Source of the DNA: Otis tarda
Lineage: Eukaryota; Chordata; Aves; Otidiformes; Otididae
NCBI GenBank assembly: GCA_026413225.1
Contig: CM048575.1
Span: 6,042,001-6,106,000 of the forward strand
DNA length: 64,000 nt
Direction of reading: 5' to 3'
Part shown: positions 1 through 11,812 of the stretch, piece after piece
Position numbering within the stretch: position 1 is the first letter of the stretch
How the letters are laid out: every line of letters begins with the position of its first letter
Made by a program: the position numbers and the translations under genes
Notes under the pieces: model-generated
Told to the model about the DNA's origin: nothing
Database searches by the model: none
The model's input: the letters and a program-made list of their open reading frames with translations, nothing else

Positions 1-386
1 AGAGAGAAACAACAGGAAAGTCAGCAGATTCAGACGTTCAGACACCCACCCAGTCACTGCGCTGACAAAATGACATAGAAGTGGGACAAAGCAAGAAGCA
101 GAAATCTTATGAAAAAGTCAACGCTCCGGTACACTTCAGAAGAGATGCACCCACTGTCCAAGGCGACACATGCAGCCACTTCCCAGCTGAACGGTAACGA
201 AAGGGTACGTCCCCTCGCTTCCAAACCAGCTCACGCTTCCAGCCCTCAACTCGCAGCAGCAAGGGTCTTTCTCAGGTGGAGGCTCACTGGCGTCTGCAGG
301 CGGCGCGGATCCACCACCAGATTTCGGACCAGAAAAGCAGAGGTGGCCACCTAGTTCGCCTTCAGCAAGCACGCTCCCCTTGGAGC
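1..386 (-). other. ADPRS: ADPRS 3' UTR (partial, runs off the window)
   Basis: This is the sequence downstream of the ADPRS stop codon on the minus strand. No AATAAA (TTTATT on +) is visible before the window edge, so the cleavage site is probably outside. Short ORFs on either strand here show no family resemblance. Confidence 0.6.
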
Positions 387-3300
387 TCAGAGCCGCTGGC
401 AGTAGAGTTCATACAAGCTATTTGCCAGCTTCTGTGTCTCTTGAAAAGCTTCACAGCTCTGCTCCCAACTTGGGGGGATCTGTTCCTCCCCATAATAAGC
501 CCCTGCAATGGCTCCTGCCATGGTAGCAATGGTGTCTGTGTCTCCACCCAGAGAGATACAGTAGATGATGGTCCTCTGCAGGTTGTTGTAGTGCTCAGGA
601 ATATCCGGGTCAGCATCCATACAGCGCAAGAAGGAGTAAATTGCAGTAGGGACAGACCGCAAAGCGGCAATGCCATTGCCTGTTAACAAAACCAATCGTC
701 TTCAGTGCTGCAGAACACTTGTGTCTGCCTTCCCGCAGAAGTACCTTTTCCCTTCTGCCTGCAATTGCCCACTCCCCATTACTTTCAATACCAGTATCAC
801 TGATTTTATCACAACTAGGTGCAAAAGCTTGCATCTCTGAAGAGAAACCTCCACATAGCTCACCAGTACTGCTCACACCCTGGAGACCAACTCCTCGTAC
901 AGCAGTACGGTTCGGCAACACACATCCACCTCTTCCCATCCAACGTGACAGTCATTAAGACAAGAGATCTTAGAGTATTTAGAAATGTTATCCATGGTAA
1001 GTTTTTCTTAGCAAGACATTTTTTTTCCCCACCAATACAGGGAGAGAGTCACTGGGTCAAGATCTGGAGAACTACTGACTGGTGAGCAGGGGCAGCCTTT
1101 CCAGCACGCTCAGTGCCTGACGGGCAGCAGAGCCTGAATCCAGGGGAGGACACATCACCAGGCCTGCTGAGCTGGTCCTGCTTCCAGCTCTTCCCTGATA
1201 CTTGTAGTAAGGAAAGTACTTACCTAATTCAAACAATACATCTGTTTTGGGAACACTGCTGAGCTCCAAAAATTCCTTTATTTTCTTTAAACGCCTTGAA
1301 AACGGTAAATCCTCAAATCCCAGCCTGAAAAAGAAAGAGTACAATGAAGAAGAGAGTGTGTGAAGAGCCAGAGTAAACTGTACACAACAGGTAGTGCTCC
1401 TCACAGCCACTTACGCTCGGGCGTCAGTAAGAGACTTATCATCTGCCTCCACGTCTTCCATGTGGCTGATGAGCTGCTCCAGGAAGGTCTCCTTGCTGAG
1501 CTGTCCCTGCATGGCGAGGTGCACGGCCAGGGCCTGCAGGATGGCCCCGTTGTAGCCCAGGGAGTTGGCGTGGGTTAACTCCGCACTCAGCTTCGCAAAC
1601 TGGGAATGAAAACACATTGTTAGCAAACCCAACTGAGAGATCAGGGTGGGAGTCACCTGACAGCAGGGACTGCCAGAGCCGAGGTGCCCGCAGGAGCCCA
1701 GAACGGTACCTTCTTAACGTCCTGGACGTCAGAATACACGAGCGGGATGCCTGCCACCCTCATGGCACCGCCATTCCCGTAGGAGCCTTTCCCGTTAAAC
1801 TGGGCTCTGGCTGGTTCAAACACATCATTGCATTTGGGGCTCAGGAGCTTCTTGAAGACATTGACAACCGCCATCCCATAGCCCCTGTTCGGTTCCTTCT
1901 TGTACTCCTCAGCAAACCTGGTGTGGGCAGGAGAGCAGCAGTTACACAGGTGAGAAAAAAACCACTTTGGTCTGTTACTGAAGTTGGTAAAGAGGCTGCA
2001 TAAAGCCACTCGATAAAGTGAATTAATAACACATGGGTAATTCAGTGACAGCCGGGGTTCAAGTGATTCATTTCTGTAGGGAAAGAATCCAATTCCCAAA
2101 AACTGGCGTGAAAGCGTGTACGAACACCACCTTTCACAGCCCGCTTGTTTCCCTCTCAACTTTGCCTCGAAATAGAAGCAAACTGGAAACATTTCCGTGG
2201 GTCACAACCACAAAGAAAGTCTTTTGTTCAAGTTCAATGGAAGGGTTTTCTAAGTGGAACCAAATGCTACCAGGGCTGTGGATTCAAAAGGGAAACAGAT
2301 CATAAACAAACTGAAGCTGACCTCACCAATAGTCAGTGAAGTAAGGGAAGTACAAACTTAAATAGCAACAAATAAACATGAAAGGAAATGCTTCTGAAAT
2401 TTCCAAGCATTATCTTCCACAAAGGTGCATACATATACGTGGGTGCAATACAGCACGTCCCACCCTTCATTTCAAAGCAGACTCTGAGCCCACGCTAAAA
2501 CTACCAGCGCTGCGTGTTCCAGCACAGTGCAAAGCACACAATAAATTACAGGATTGGTCATCACTTCTCTATTTTTTTTCCTCCACAAATTAACGATGAC
2601 TTTGCCTTAGCCCCTGTTTTCACAAAAAAACTGCAGTGATTGCTGAAGCTCAAGGAAGTTTTGCCCTCACTAGTAAATGTCAACACCGCGGCCCGCAGAG
2701 CTGGCTGCAGTCCTTACCTCTTGGCCATATCAACTTCATCAAACTCTCGCTTGGCTAGCAGGGACTGCACCACCGACCTGCTCATGGCCGTGTCATCCGT
2801 GTACGAAAGCGTTTCTAAAACAGAAGGTCAAAACACAACGTGACCATCCAGGGACAAACTCTCCTCCTGTCCTTCTCCGCTGTCAGCACTTCCCTACTCT
2901 CCAAGGCCTAATAATCTGTACAGCCAGACTTAAAACATCACCAGAAGTTCCCCAGTACTCGGAGCTCGTCACTAGCCGCGGTCATCAGGGTACAAAGACA
3001 GACAGCATGAGAGACGCATCCACAGCAAGAACGAGACAGAACGCATTCCAAGATCAGTAAAAGCCAAGAGAAAGTGTGCGATATCCAGAAGCACATATGG
3101 ACAAGTGAGACAAACGTCTTTCTCAAGGAGTTTACAGTGTACGCTGACAAGCGGAGACGAGAAAGCGCAGTCGCATTTCTGGACAAGACTGCAACAGAAT
3201 CAAGTGCCTTTAAGATCCTACTGATGAAGTGACAGGGCTTGCTGCACAGCTGAGAACCCCAACACGAATCTAAGAGTTAAATAACCGTTCTTGTCCTTCT

Positions 3301-3989
3301 CTTACTCTACTCCTGATCTATTTTTGGTGTATCTGCTCCTTGCTGACACCCCTGTGCTGCCATACCCCGGCTCCCAGCAGACTGCAAACCCGCCTTCCCT
3401 GCGGAAGGAGCGGCAGGGGCCGAGCACAGCACACCAGACCTCAGCACCGGGCACGAACTGCCCCGCAGCTGCCAGAAGCCGGGTGTTGCTTCAGCAAGGT
3501 CATCCTCACCCCGCGAGGGTCCAAACCCCACAGCGGAGGGGACACACAGGGCTGCGGACAGCCACGGGTGTCCCAAGGAAGGTGTCCCACGCTGAGGTGA
3601 GGGGCAGGATTGGGGCGGTGGGCCTGGGGGTGGCGAGGATGGGGAGGGGACGCACCCCGAAAGCCCGATACTGAGGGTGCTGGGGGCCAGGCCCGAACCT
3701 GTGGGTACGAGGAAGGGGATGCGCTCCGGGCCCGACCCCCGCCCCTCTCCCCACCTCTGCAGGCGCTGCCGACCAGTTCCCCCGCTTCGGGCGGCCCGCT
3801 CGCCGGTTCCAAGCCTCGGAGGAAACGTAGCAGATCGGGTAACTTCACGACGCTCCTGCCTTCGAAGACGGCGCCCAGGCAGTCACCTAACAACGCTCCG
3901 GCCAAACAACCACGGAACCGGCCGGCTCCCGGACGAGGCCGCGCTGCCGCCCGCCCGGTGCCCGAGCCCGAACCCGCGGCCGCCGCCAT
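387..3989 (-). CDS. ADPRS: ADP-ribosylserine hydrolase ARH3 (ADPRS/ADPRHL2), 6 coding exons, 372 aa
   Basis: Coding exons in transcript order: 3755-3989, 2718-2814, 1710-1917, 1415-1599, 1224-1324, 387-679 (1119 nt including TGA). All introns are GT-AG and the phases close. ARH3 is a Mg2+-dependent hydrolase that removes ADP-ribose from serine and degrades poly(ADP-ribose) and O-acetyl-ADP-ribose in nucleus and mitochondria (family knowledge). Visible motifs: an N-terminal RFRGCLAGALLGDCLGAVFE with the metal-site Glu at about residue 43; YTDDTAM with Asp85/Asp86; and SLGGDTDTIATMAGAIAGA with Asp322/Asp324. These match the metal ligands E41, D77, D78, D314 and D316 of human ARH3. The start ATG is in the context AAAATGG, and the next residues are an Ala-rich leader. 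At 372 aa it is slightly longer than the human protein (363 aa); the extra residues lie in the leader and before the first splice junction. The exon 1 donor (G|GTGGGG) is weak but is the one that restores phase. Confidence 0.93.
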
Positions 3990-4060
3990 TTTCTCCCTGT
4001 GCCGCGGCCGCGCTCCCGCGGACAGCGCCCCCTGGCGGCCCGGAGGAGCGCGGCCCAGAA
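3600..4060. promoter_or_regulatory. ADPRS: CpG-rich promoter region of ADPRS
   Basis: A GC- and CpG-dense block covers coding exon 1 and the sequence just upstream of the ADPRS ATG. It is the expected TATA-less promoter position. TEKT2 ends about 0.6 kb upstream in the same orientation, so the two genes are arranged head to tail. Confidence 0.65.
3983..3993 (-). promoter_or_regulatory. YY1-like motif overlapping the ADPRS start codon
   Basis: On the minus strand the sequence reads AAAATGGCGGC, close to the YY1 consensus AANATGGCGGC, with the ATG inside it. YY1 sites overlapping the first ATG are common in CpG-island housekeeping genes (known pattern). Use as a binding site here is inferred. 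Confidence 0.4.
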
Positions 4061-4635
4061 AGAGCCGCTTTATTTCCCTACTTACAAGAGGGAAAAGTGT
4101 TGATTTCTTTTCTTTTTTTTTTAGCTCAAAAGGAGTCAAATCCAGGCTGCTTTCCACCGGGGCGGCCACTGAGCATCGCCTCTCACCTCGGGGAAGAAGA
4201 AGAGGCCAAGTTCCGGGTCCCGTCGCACGTGCACTAATAGCGGCTTGCACAAGGACACGGTCTTCCCGGGGAGAGCGTGCCTGGAATAAAAACAAATTCA
4301 TGGCAAAACGCAAACACTGGAATTGAATTTTAACAAGACCGTGGCCACAAGAGCCAAAACGGACTCCAAGCTCCGGCTTTTGTAGCCACGTGAGCTCCGC
4401 AGGGCTAGCGGCAAAGGGAAAATCCCAATGCAAACTTTAATCGTTAAAGTGAGCGGATCAGAGCCGGGAGCCCCGCCGAGCGGATCTGGCCTGCCGCCAC
4501 CGTGACAGAGTCCCTTTTCAGCGCGCTGCCTCGCGCTTTAAAAGGACTTAAAAACACTAAAGAGCCCAGATGGATTCAATCACCGCGAAAGGCTTCCAAC
4601 ACTGTCAGACGACAAGAGCTCTTGGGGACAGACTC

Positions 4636-4641
4636 TTTATT
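4636..4641 (-). terminator. TEKT2: TEKT2 polyadenylation signal AATAAA
   Basis: TTTATT on the + strand gives AATAAA on the minus strand about 200 nt after the TEKT2 stop. A GU-rich stretch (CTTGTCGTCTGACAGTGTTGG) follows within 50 nt, as expected for a cleavage site near 4615-4625. The TEKT2 3'UTR is then about 4620-4839. Confidence 0.7.
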
Positions 4642-4839
4642 GTTTATAATGCTCCTTGGAGTGCAAGAGGCAATAAACATCCTATACGGGGGACAGACGG
4701 TTATATAACAAACGGGAGGGAGGGAGGAGAATTACATTCTCCTAACACGACACAGATGTCTGCTTTCCTCGCTACAGAACTGAGTCACTGGTAGCTTTCT
4801 CCTCAGCGCCGCTCCTTGCACAACACACTCCTCGGAGCA

Positions 4840-7800
4840 CTAAGCCAGCTCCAGCTGCCCGTTCTTCAGTGGGGAGAGCGCGTGGGTCGCGGTTCCCTTG
4901 AAAGTGTCGACCTCTGGCACAAAGGTCTCGGCAGGGACCATGAGCTTTCTCCAGTTGTCCATGCACTTGTTGTCCAGCACCAGGGAATTGGCCTTGTAGC
5001 CAATATCCGTCTGAATGCGGTGAAGTTGCCTGTAAAGAGTGTCCAAGGCGTTCCTGGGAACAAGCAGAAGTGAGAGGAGTTGAGTTCAAGCACTGCATTC
5101 ACTTCCCAAGTTGGACAGGAAACACCCAACTTCCCACTTTCTGGCAGCAGAAATATCTGTGCAGCCTTTGTACAAAGAACGACCGTGTCAGATATTTCTT
5201 GGTGTGTCGTGGTTTAATGCCAGTTGTCAACTAAGCACCACGCAACCGCTCACTCACCTTTCCCCTCCCAGTGGGGGTGGAATCAGGGAGAGAATTGGAT
5301 AAAAAGGAAAATTTGTGGGCAGAGAGACAGACAGTTTACCAGGACAGCAAAGGAAGAAATAATAATAAGGACAGATAATAAAATATACAAAACGAACTAA
5401 GCACAATTTCTCACCACCCGATGACTGATACAGCCCGTTCCAAGCCGTGATCACGGAATGGAACCAAAAGCATTCTTGGAGCGATCCCGAGAGACGGAGA
5501 AAGAGCATGAGCTGCCTCCCTGCCAACCCTCCCTTGTATCCCAAGCATGACGTCTATGGCATGGGACACTCTCCCTGGCCAGTTTGGGCCAGCTGTACTG
5601 GCCACCGCCCTCCCAGCTTCCTGCACCTGCATGTTAGCAAAACCTGGGAAAATGAAAAAGTCCTTGGTCTTTTTTAGCAACAACTAATAACATCAGGGTA
5701 TTATCAGCGTTGTTCACATACCAAATCCCATACTAAATACAAACCACAGCAGCTACTGGGAAGAAAATTAGCTCCATCCCAGCCGAAACCAGGACAGTGC
5801 ATAGCAGCAGCATTGTTTGGGGCTGTGAACAGCAAGCCCACATGCTGCTCCTGGAGCGCAGCGCAGAGATGTGCACCCTGGGAGCCCACACCAGCCCAGA
5901 GCAGCACTGATGTTTCCTCCTTTACTTTTCACCCCTTTTTTCTTTTCCCTTTTAGATCTGTCTGTGCCTGGCTGAAGTCAGAGTCAAGCAGAGACCGTGG
6001 GAACTCTACTCCCCTTCCCACCACACAGACCTCTCGTGCCTTGCCTGCACCCTGCGGCCCAGTCCAGCTCCCCGCCGAGCCTGAAGCCTCCTTCCACCCC
6101 GGATCAGAGCAGACACAAGCTCCAAAACGCAGCTTCTGGAAGTGTGTCAGGCCCAGGGCCGCACACAGCCACATCCCTCACGTGGGCGATGCCGCGCCAC
6201 CGCTCTGCCCCAGAGAGCGGACTTACTGTGACTCCGTTAGCTTCTGTTTGAGCGCACGGATCGTTCCCTCCAGCTGGTGGACCTCATCTGTTAGCCCATA
6301 CTGGACCTGCGAGGTGGGGAGGGAGGTGGCAGCAGTTAAGAGGACTGAAGTGTTGTTTTACAAAGGCCACGGTTCTCTTGTTCCCTTTCCAGCGCAGCTG
6401 TGACATTTATTTCCTTGCTTTGCTAGGTGACTGTAGGATCCATTGCTCAGCCCCTCTGTAGTTTTCTCCAAAGTGCACCCACATTTTCCAGACCCACGCA
6501 AGCCCCCATGGCGGTCAGTGCCCCCCCGACCCTCCTGGCAGGGAACGAACCGGGTGAGGCTGGTACCTGATCCCGGCAGAGGTCCATCTGGGGCCGATAC
6601 GTGCGGGTCTCCAGGCGGGTGTGTGCCACTTTCAGATCTTTTGTTTTCCTCTGAATATTTTCCTCCAAGCGTCGGATGTCCTCCTCCATCTCAGCAATTT
6701 CCCCCAAGGTCTACGGATAAAAGACACGCGTCACGAGGGACAGAGAGTGGAAAACAGCCCCCGTGCGTTCTGGGTTTTACGGTGGTGGGAACGGATTTTA
6801 AACAAGGGCTGGTGGGCTTCTGAGTGCTGAACCCCTCTGCTCATAGATCGGGCTTTTCACACAGACCAGGCACGGTGCTGCTGGTGTTTTACAGCCACGG
6901 TGGTTGAGACCAGGAGAGAAATAAAAAGGTCAAAACCTGGCACGGCTGCTGGGAAATGCCAGAGCAGCAATTGTGATGGCAGAAGGAGGTAGGATGTCGC
7001 GGGGATCATTCATGTGCCGCTTAACAGCTCTGGTGGAAACCATGCTGAGGCCAAGTAGCTTTCCACATAACAAACATCCTTTTGGATTCGGTTCCCATCC
7101 AAGGTTGCATTCAATAATGAAAAAAGCAACATTTACATTCTGTTCCTGCCATTTCAGCTCATTGTAGGCACTTTCCAGGTCTCTAATCCTCTTACTCAAG
7201 GCAAACTTCGTAGCTACGCGCTGAGCCTCCAGCTCGTTGTTTGTCTGAGGAGAGAACAGGCTCCAGTCACACACACTGCCGTGGTTCAGCCCTGCCTGGG
7301 ACCAAGCTACGCGGTCCGTCTCTCTCATCTAGAAGGTGTCTCCCTCCCAGCAGTTGCCAATATGACCGTCACATGAGATGACCTCCTGCGAGGCTGGGAC
7401 AAGCCTATGAGCAAAACCACCCGGGTTCGGGCTGCTGCCACGCGTGTGCAGATCATGCACCCCCCTGTAGCCAAAAGGCAGGGAAGGACGGACAGGTACG
7501 TGTCCTCCAGATTGCTGAGACTGCTGCAAGCTCCGCAGCCTCACCAAGCTCCCCGTTTAAACCAGGAGGGCAGCGGCTCTCAGAGAAGCACATGGGCCAA
7601 TGCTGTCTTTTCAAAGACTCCCTTCCCCTGGCCACAGCATGTGCCAGCCCATTCTCCCACGCTGGCTCCAGAACTTCTGCACCACCAGTTCACAGCCACG
7701 GGATTGATTTACCTGGGCAATGGTAAGCACTGTTGCTTCTCGGAGCTCAGTCGAGGCTTTCATTTCTGCCTCAGCGTGCTCCTTGTTACTTTGGCTATTC

Positions 7801-10583
7801 TGTTCCCACTCATCAAGCACAGTTGACCTGTGAACAAATCAGCAGTTATGAAAATAAGTTGAGTGTTTGCAAGACAGTTCAAAAGGAACCACCCGCTGCA
7901 GGCCAAGAAGGCTTTGTGCTGCACAAAATGATTCAGGAATTCTGGAGGTCACATCCTGTCTGATCTCCTCGCTGCACCAGCTGGAGTTCTAACCCCATCG
8001 CTCCTGCACAGAGACCAACATCTGCTCAAACCGCAGACACATCCAAACCATGCTATGAAATGCCAAGTGAGTGAAAACGTGCAGCAGCTCCCCCACCAGC
8101 TGTGCCAAAGGCTGATACCACGCTCCTTACGGAGCGTCACCTACAGCCAAGCGTGAGGGAGGCAGGGCAGCTAGTTCTCTGGCTTTGTGGTGACAATTTA
8201 GGTAACTCCCAAAAGTCTGTGGCTTCACAAATCAAGAGCCACAACGATCCTAGAGCAGCCAGCTGCTGTTCTGAGCGCTCTCAGTAACTGCACTCATCAA
8301 GCCCGGACATAGCATGGAAGGAAAAAGCATTCCAGGGCTCTTTCAAGCACCAGCATGGATTTGGCCACTCAACGGCAGGCTCTTTCCTTACCCGTCTGGG
8401 ACTCGTGTTGGGTTGACCTTGAAGGAGATGTTGGGAGAGCTGACGCTGAGGGATAAGCACCCGCGATCTAGTTCCAATGCTTCCACCTTGCATCGGTGGT
8501 CACAGCTCAGCTGCTGGCGAGCTTCCTGTAAGCGACTATAGAAAGAAGAGTTGGACTCAGCAGGGAGTACACAGAGGGGAGAGGCAGCCCACGATTTCCA
8601 AAGCTTTCATCACCGACTCAGTCATCTTTTAAAAATGAGTGATGAGCTCCTGCCACCCCCAGTGAACTGGGCCCAACTCCATAAAGCAGCAGATCTGCTC
8701 GACTGCCTGCCCGGCTGCCCCGCGCTCTGCTCTGGCAGCGCGCTGGTGAACCAAGCTGTCCGCCCTCCTGCAGTGGGGCAGGGATGCCCGAGAGATTAGG
8801 ACCTGGGAGCTTTAACACCTCCAAGTCACTGGTTCATGAATCAAGGCAGCTGGCACAAGATACTGGTCCGGGCCAAAATTTTCTGAGGACGCTTACGGAG
8901 TCTCCTTTGACGTGCTCTCCCCTACAAACCCCAAAACTCCAGACACCTTGACAACGATCATAAAAAGCTCCCGAGTGGCTCACTGCCCCAGGGTAACCAC
9001 GCCTGGCCTGCTTGCCCATCTCAGCATGGAATTAAAGGCACATTAAACTGCTGGGGCCAAGCAAGGAGGGCAGAGTCCTGACAAAAGCTGCCTCATTCGC
9101 CTCACCAGAGCTGTTCGAAGGCTTCGCTCACTCTCCGCTGCAGTTGTCTCTTGGCTTTCTCTATCACCTTCACCTCCTTGTGCAGCTCCTCCTCCACAGG
9201 GTCCCTCACCACATCGATAGCGCGGCGGCTCTCGCGGAGCGTCAGGCACTCAATGGAAACGTCCAAAGGCATGTTCTTGGCCTGGAGAGCGCATTCTGCT
9301 GCTTCTTTCACCTGGAAGAAAGCAGCCAGCTGGGTGTGTGTGCGATCTCCTTCAGGGATGGGAGGAAGAAAGGAAGGGGAACCCACCGATACTCTTGCAC
9401 CGCCTGTCTTTGCAGTTCTAAAACCTTCTAGCAAGTCTGGAATGAGAGCCAAACACATTGGTCCTCTACATCTGCTATTTGTACTGGGAATCACACCTCG
9501 TTGGGAGCTAACGACTCCAGCAGCACAGCCTCTGGGTTTAGATCTAAAGGAATCCAAGAGATGTCCCACTCTATTTAAAATCAACTGTTTTTGAACTATG
9601 GTGTTAACATATTTCTCATTATCCTTCGGAGCTTAAAAAAAAAAAAACCCAAAACAAACTGAAACCAACAAAACCCACTGAAAAACAGAAACATGAGCAT
9701 GCAATGCACAGCTCCACAGAACAGCTTGGCTCAGCCAAGAACACAGTGGCTTGCTTTTCCAGGAAGCCATCAAGTATGGATCTCAGTGTGCCTGTGATAA
9801 GCCCCCCTTGACCTCCATATGGGCTTGCCCATTGCAGAAGACAAGCCTCAATTATTTAACATCCCACGTTGAGAGTGTAAGTTGATTTCCAGCCATCTGT
9901 CTTCCCAACATACTTTGGCTAAAGCATCGATTTCCGCATCTACGTCTGCAAGGCGTTTGTCCAGGATCTCTCTCCATCTGTTCACGCTGCTGATACGTTC
10001 AGCCAGGCGGGTTTGGTTGTCATGCTCATCCCATTTCGTCTGGAATTAGAGGAGAAACGCCATTAATCTTTTTTAAAATGCTGTAGTGAATCTTGCTGAA
10101 GCCTTTCCCTGTTTTCAGGAGTGACTGACCCCTCACAGGAGCACAACACATTGCCATTTGGTCTCATAGTCCTCCACACAAACGGAGAGCACAGAAAACA
10201 CCACGAGTTGCGGTGGACACGAGAATCACGCCCAAAGATTTCACGACACTACACAAGCATCATTGCACGTGGGCTTACAGGAAGCAAACGTAAATATTTT
10301 GCAGGTTTTGTAGAGGTAAAGCCTTCTCCTATTCCCTCGTCCATACACCCAGATCCAACGTTCTCCCATACCCCTCAGGCCGCTACTCCGACAAACCCAG
10401 GAGCAGGCAGCCTGCCAGAAGGCCCACCTGGTTGTCGGCTTCGTTGCGGAGAGTTCGGCCTGCCTGCCGGACTTGGTGGGAAGCAGAACGCTGGTGTTCG
10501 GCGTCAGCCGAGATGAGATGGGAGTTGGTGTGCCACTCCGGCACGGTGAACCGCTGTCCCGGCTTTACACTCAGCGTGGCCAT
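4840..10583 (-). CDS. TEKT2: Tektin-2, 9 coding exons, 430 aa
   Basis: Coding exons in transcript order: 10428-10583, 9914-10039, 9106-9311, 8392-8535, 7713-7827, 7137-7244, 6567-6710, 6227-6306, 4840-5053 (1293 nt, TAG stop). The phases close and the length equals human TEKT2 (430 aa). Tektins form filaments lining the lumen of doublet microtubules in motile cilia and sperm flagella (family knowledge). The start is MATLSVKPGQRF, followed by WHTNS. Later conserved blocks are PLDVSIECLTLRESRRAIDV, DPVEEELHKEV, ELEAQRVATKFAL and ELKWQEQN; the C-terminus is SPLKNGQLELA. The long heptad-rich helices between them fit the coiled-coil tektin fold. The tektin signature RPNVELCRD appears here as RPQMDLCRD (residues 324-332). 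The last intron (5054-6226) carries a solo LTR. The next gene upstream is AGO3. Confidence 0.95.
5205..5796 (-). mobile_element. Solo LTR of an avian endogenous retrovirus
   Basis: Read on the minus strand, a 592-bp block begins TGTCCTGGTTTCGGCTGGGA and ends TTAAACCACGACA, giving TG...CA termini. It resembles an LTR family common in bird genomes, recognised by its opening TGTCCTGGTTTC-GCTGGGA and its closing segment with GGTGCTTAGTTG. No gag/pol/env or second LTR is present, so it is a solo LTR. It lies in the last TEKT2 intron in the same orientation as the gene, about 150 bp upstream of the final exon. The only repeated flank is GTG on both sides (5202-5204 and 5797-5799), so a clean target-site duplication is not demonstrated. 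The exact family name is uncertain. Confidence 0.82.
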
Positions 10584-11400
10584 CTCGCTGAACAGGTGAC
10601 TAAAAGGGAGCGGAAGATTTTTGTGTTTATTCATGGAAACGCACCAGAAATGGGAGATGGGTCCACAAACTTGAAAGCTCAGGGGCAGGCCATCGGAGCT
10701 GCCCCTGGGCCAGGAAAAAAGCCCTGTCCACCTGTCCCTCCCTGGAGAGCGGTGCTATTTCCAGAGACAAGGAGCGGCTCACAGCACCATCTCCCACGTG
10801 GTATTTACGGAGCTTGAACAAAATGGCTGATTGCATTGCTGATTCTGCTCCTGTTACAGCTGCGTGGGCTCAGCCCAGCGCTGTCGTCCCCAGGGACACA
10901 AAGGCTCTGCAGAACAGCACAGTTTGCTGCCATCTTCCTTGCTACCCAGCACGTCCCTGCAGAACTGGCAGGAGTTCCAGAGACCGCTCGACGGGATCAG
11001 AGCGGCTCCTGAGGAGACTGCAGACCCCCCCAAAAAACAGCGTTAGCTGGAGTTCTGGGGCAGAACCGCGCCTGTCCCCCAGTTCTCTCCGGGGCACGGC
11101 CATCCGCACCAACGGCCGCTGGAGAGCTGGGGGGGGAAGAAGCCCCCCCCCCAGGCAGGACGTGGGGTGCAGAGCCGGCCCGAGGGGCTGCACGGCCCGG
11201 CCCGGCCCCTCCCAGGCCGGGGAAGGGGGGACCAGGGAAGCGGCTCAGTCCCCAGCACCTGGCCCCCTTCACCCTGAGCAGGGGGGGCCCAGTTCGTCCC
11301 GTGCCCCCGGGACCCATCCCGCCCCCCACCCCGCGCCCCTCTCACCGCTCCGGGGCCCGATCCCGCCGCCGGGCCGGTTGCCAGGCACGCGCGGGCCGTT
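10584..11400 (-). other. TEKT2: Probable TEKT2 5' UTR with noncoding first exon and intron 1
   Basis: Just upstream of the ATG, minus-strand CTCCCTTTTAG at about 10600-10610 is a good splice acceptor, leaving 16 nt of 5'UTR in the first coding exon (to 10599). The best upstream donor is GCG|GTGAGAG, with an exon end at 11346. A noncoding exon 1 beginning near 11350-11400 is therefore inferred. Intron 1 (10600-11345) contains an inverted G8/C10 pair at 11129-11152. Nothing else is recognised in it. Confidence 0.45.
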
Positions 11401-11545
11401 GCCGGGCGGCGGCGCACGGGGGTGCGGGGGGGACGCGGGGGACGGGACAGACGGACGGGACCCTGCCCCTCCCCTCCGGGGGTCGCGGCCCCGGGTGCCG
11501 GGGGGACTGCAGCACCGCTCGCCTCTCGATGGCGAGTTACACTGC
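11050..11545. promoter_or_regulatory. TEKT2: CpG-rich TEKT2 promoter region
   Basis: A GC-dense block with many CpGs lies immediately upstream of the inferred TEKT2 first exon. It is followed at 11580-11655 by an A/C-rich low-complexity tract with several AAACAAAC repeats. Long open frames on both strands here are side-effects of GC richness. Confidence 0.6.
11377..11389 (+). promoter_or_regulatory. X-box-like RFX motif at the TEKT2 promoter
   Basis: GTTGCCAGGCACG contains a perfect GTTGCC half-site and a degenerate second half (consensus GTNRCC-N0-3-RGYAAC). A second GTTGCC lies at 11398-11403. RFX factors with FOXJ1 drive motile-cilium genes, so a site here would make biological sense. The second half-site is imperfect. 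Confidence 0.35.
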
Positions 11546-11812
11546 AAAGCAACGCCAAAGCCAGGTAATGGTGGTGGTGGTAAAAAAAAAACCAAACAAA
11601 CAAAAAAAAACCCAAACAAACCCCAAAAACCCAAACAAAAACCCCAAAATTCCACCAACGCGAACAGCAAGGGCTGAGGGCAAGGCCGTGCTCTGGGACC
11701 CACAGCCGGCCCCCGGACACCGCTGCTCAGCTCAGCGCCTCCACCCACTCCTGTGGACACGGCTTTGGGGAGAAATTAAAAAAAAAGTATCACATATGCG
11801 TTTCAAAAAAAA

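Noticed and set aside
5202-5799. Target-site duplication of the solo LTR
   Set aside because: Only three bases (GTG) match on the two sides. This is too short to claim, and longer comparisons fail.
11129-11152. G8-AAGAAG-C10 inverted repeat as a terminator or structured RNA
   Set aside because: It lies in the CpG-rich TEKT2 promoter/intron 1. Homopolymer runs of this kind occur by composition, and no transcript context supports a function.
10814-11760. Open frames of 287 and 225 codons around the TEKT2 promoter
   Set aside because: Same cause: GC-rich sequence followed by an A/C simple tract. No homologous domain, and they overlap on both strands.
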